From CAZWHE01 sp964633825 (GTDB taxonomy: Bacteria > Planctomycetota > B15-G4 > CAYZWU01), in NCBI GenBank assembly GCA_964633825.1, contig CAZWHE010000051.1, positions 1 to 23,954 of the forward strand: a DNA stretch of 23,954 nucleotides, read 5' to 3'. The notes beneath the pieces were generated by a model. That model was not told the DNA's origin, ran no database searches, and saw only the letters and a list, made by a program, of their open reading frames with translations. This document shows, in pieces, positions 23,610-23,954 of the stretch. Within the stretch, counting starts at the first letter, position 1. Every line of letters starts with the position of its first letter. Made by a program: the position numbers and the translations under genes.

Positions 23610-23954
23610 ATGAGAAACCTCTTCTTGATTCTTTTCTCCCTTCTTTGTCTGCTCTCCGCCGGCTTTGATGACGTAGACAAGCAGAAAAAACCCCGCCTGG
23701 ACAATCTCGCCTTTCAGGGCCACAACGGCGTCAACGGCGCCCACCTCATGGATGTGGAGATCTCGGGCGACAGAGCTTACGTTCTCGTCGGCCTCGGCGG
23801 CGGGCTGGAAACGTACGACATTTCAAATCCAACGAATCCCGTGAGACTGAACGCTCAAGGCCCGGCGGCATGGGGCGCCAAGGCTTACGGCAGCATGTTG
23901 TACGTATTCCAGAGGAACAAGGGTTTTGAGATCAAAGATATCAGCGGCGGTTCC
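23610..23954 (+). CDS. Secreted LVIVD-repeat protein (3' end outside window)
   Basis: ATG 23610 has AAGGAG 7 nt upstream, and the frame is open to the window edge (115 codons). A signal peptide opens the protein (MRNLFLILFSLLCLLSAG). After a charged linker, a repeat is visible: VEISGDRAYVLVGLGGGLETYDISNPTNPV, then the start of a second, AKAYGSMLYVFQRNKGFEIKDIS. This is the LVIVD pattern, (A)YV....GLE.YDISNPTNPV, which builds beta-propellers in exported bacterial proteins. It has its own promoter and is separate from the cytochrome-hydrolase gene. The function is unknown; it is another exported propeller in this neighbourhood. Confidence 0.75.
   Translation, partial: MRNLFLILFSLLCLLSAGFDDVDKQKKPRLDNLAFQGHNGVNGAHLMDVEISGDRAYVLVGLGGGLETYDISNPTNPVRLNAQGPAAWGAKAYGSMLYVFQRNKGFEIKDISGGS

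Noticed and set aside
23448..23744. Minus-strand 98-aa frame over the last promoter
   Set aside because: It covers a good promoter, the leader and the start of the LVIVD gene, with no own ribosome site or motif.
1..23954. Genetic code with TGA as a sense codon
   Set aside because: TGA ends several genes at the expected C-terminus (for example 17001, 21690 and 10797) and Trp is read from TGG throughout.

Overview
The window is high-GC bacterial DNA, densely coding, with sigma70-type promoters, clear Shine-Dalgarno sequences and standard TAA/TAG/TGA stops. It suggests a Gram-negative environmental lineage such as Planctomycetota, Acidobacteriota or an Eisenbacteria-like candidate phylum, probably known from a metagenome. 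The reasons are a Ser/Thr kinase fused to a kinesin-light-chain-type TPR array, many secreted Asp-box (BNR) propeller proteins with lineage-type C-terminal beta domains, a membrane-anchored sulfatase-superfamily protein, and a c-type cytochrome lipoprotein. No rRNA, tRNA, CRISPR array, phage gene or transposase gene was seen, and no stretch over 300 bases lacks a gene.

Left part (1-7393, all minus strand): a 3'-truncated secreted beta-repeat protein; a small secreted Cys-containing protein whose frame is cut by an in-frame TGA; a two-gene unit of secreted GH13 alpha-amylase followed 14 nt later by a secreted beta-propeller protein; and a multi-TM sulfatase-superfamily protein. A large palindromic repeat (REPIN-like, 5339-5439) lies between sulfatase and amylase and overlaps the sulfatase stop codon.

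Middle (7592-15666): a large secreted or lipoprotein Asp-box propeller (plus strand) converges with a minus-strand group. In transcription order the group is two paralogous extended SDR nucleotide-sugar enzymes (RMD-like, then GMD-like), a PknB-type kinase with one TM segment and a TPR array, and a small VOC-fold protein.

Right part (15889-23954, plus strand): a GT4 glycosyltransferase divergent from the nucleotide-sugar genes (probably surface glycan synthesis), two more secreted Asp-box propeller proteins in tandem, a lipoprotein fusing an alpha/beta-hydrolase to a four-heme cytochrome c domain and split by a second in-frame TGA, and the start of an LVIVD-repeat secreted protein.

The theme is export: at least nine products carry signal peptides or lipoboxes, and the cytoplasmic enzymes are mostly for surface sugars or signalling. 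The most notable signal is the pair of in-frame TGA codons (1993-1995 and 22897-22899). Each interrupts an otherwise intact, coherent frame in an unrelated exported, cysteine-containing protein, although TGA is a normal stop for at least five other genes here. Selenocysteine insertion, other readthrough, and recent nonsense mutation are the alternatives. The domain architecture of the second protein (hydrolase, tetraheme cytochrome, uncharacterised C-terminal domain) is unusual in itself.
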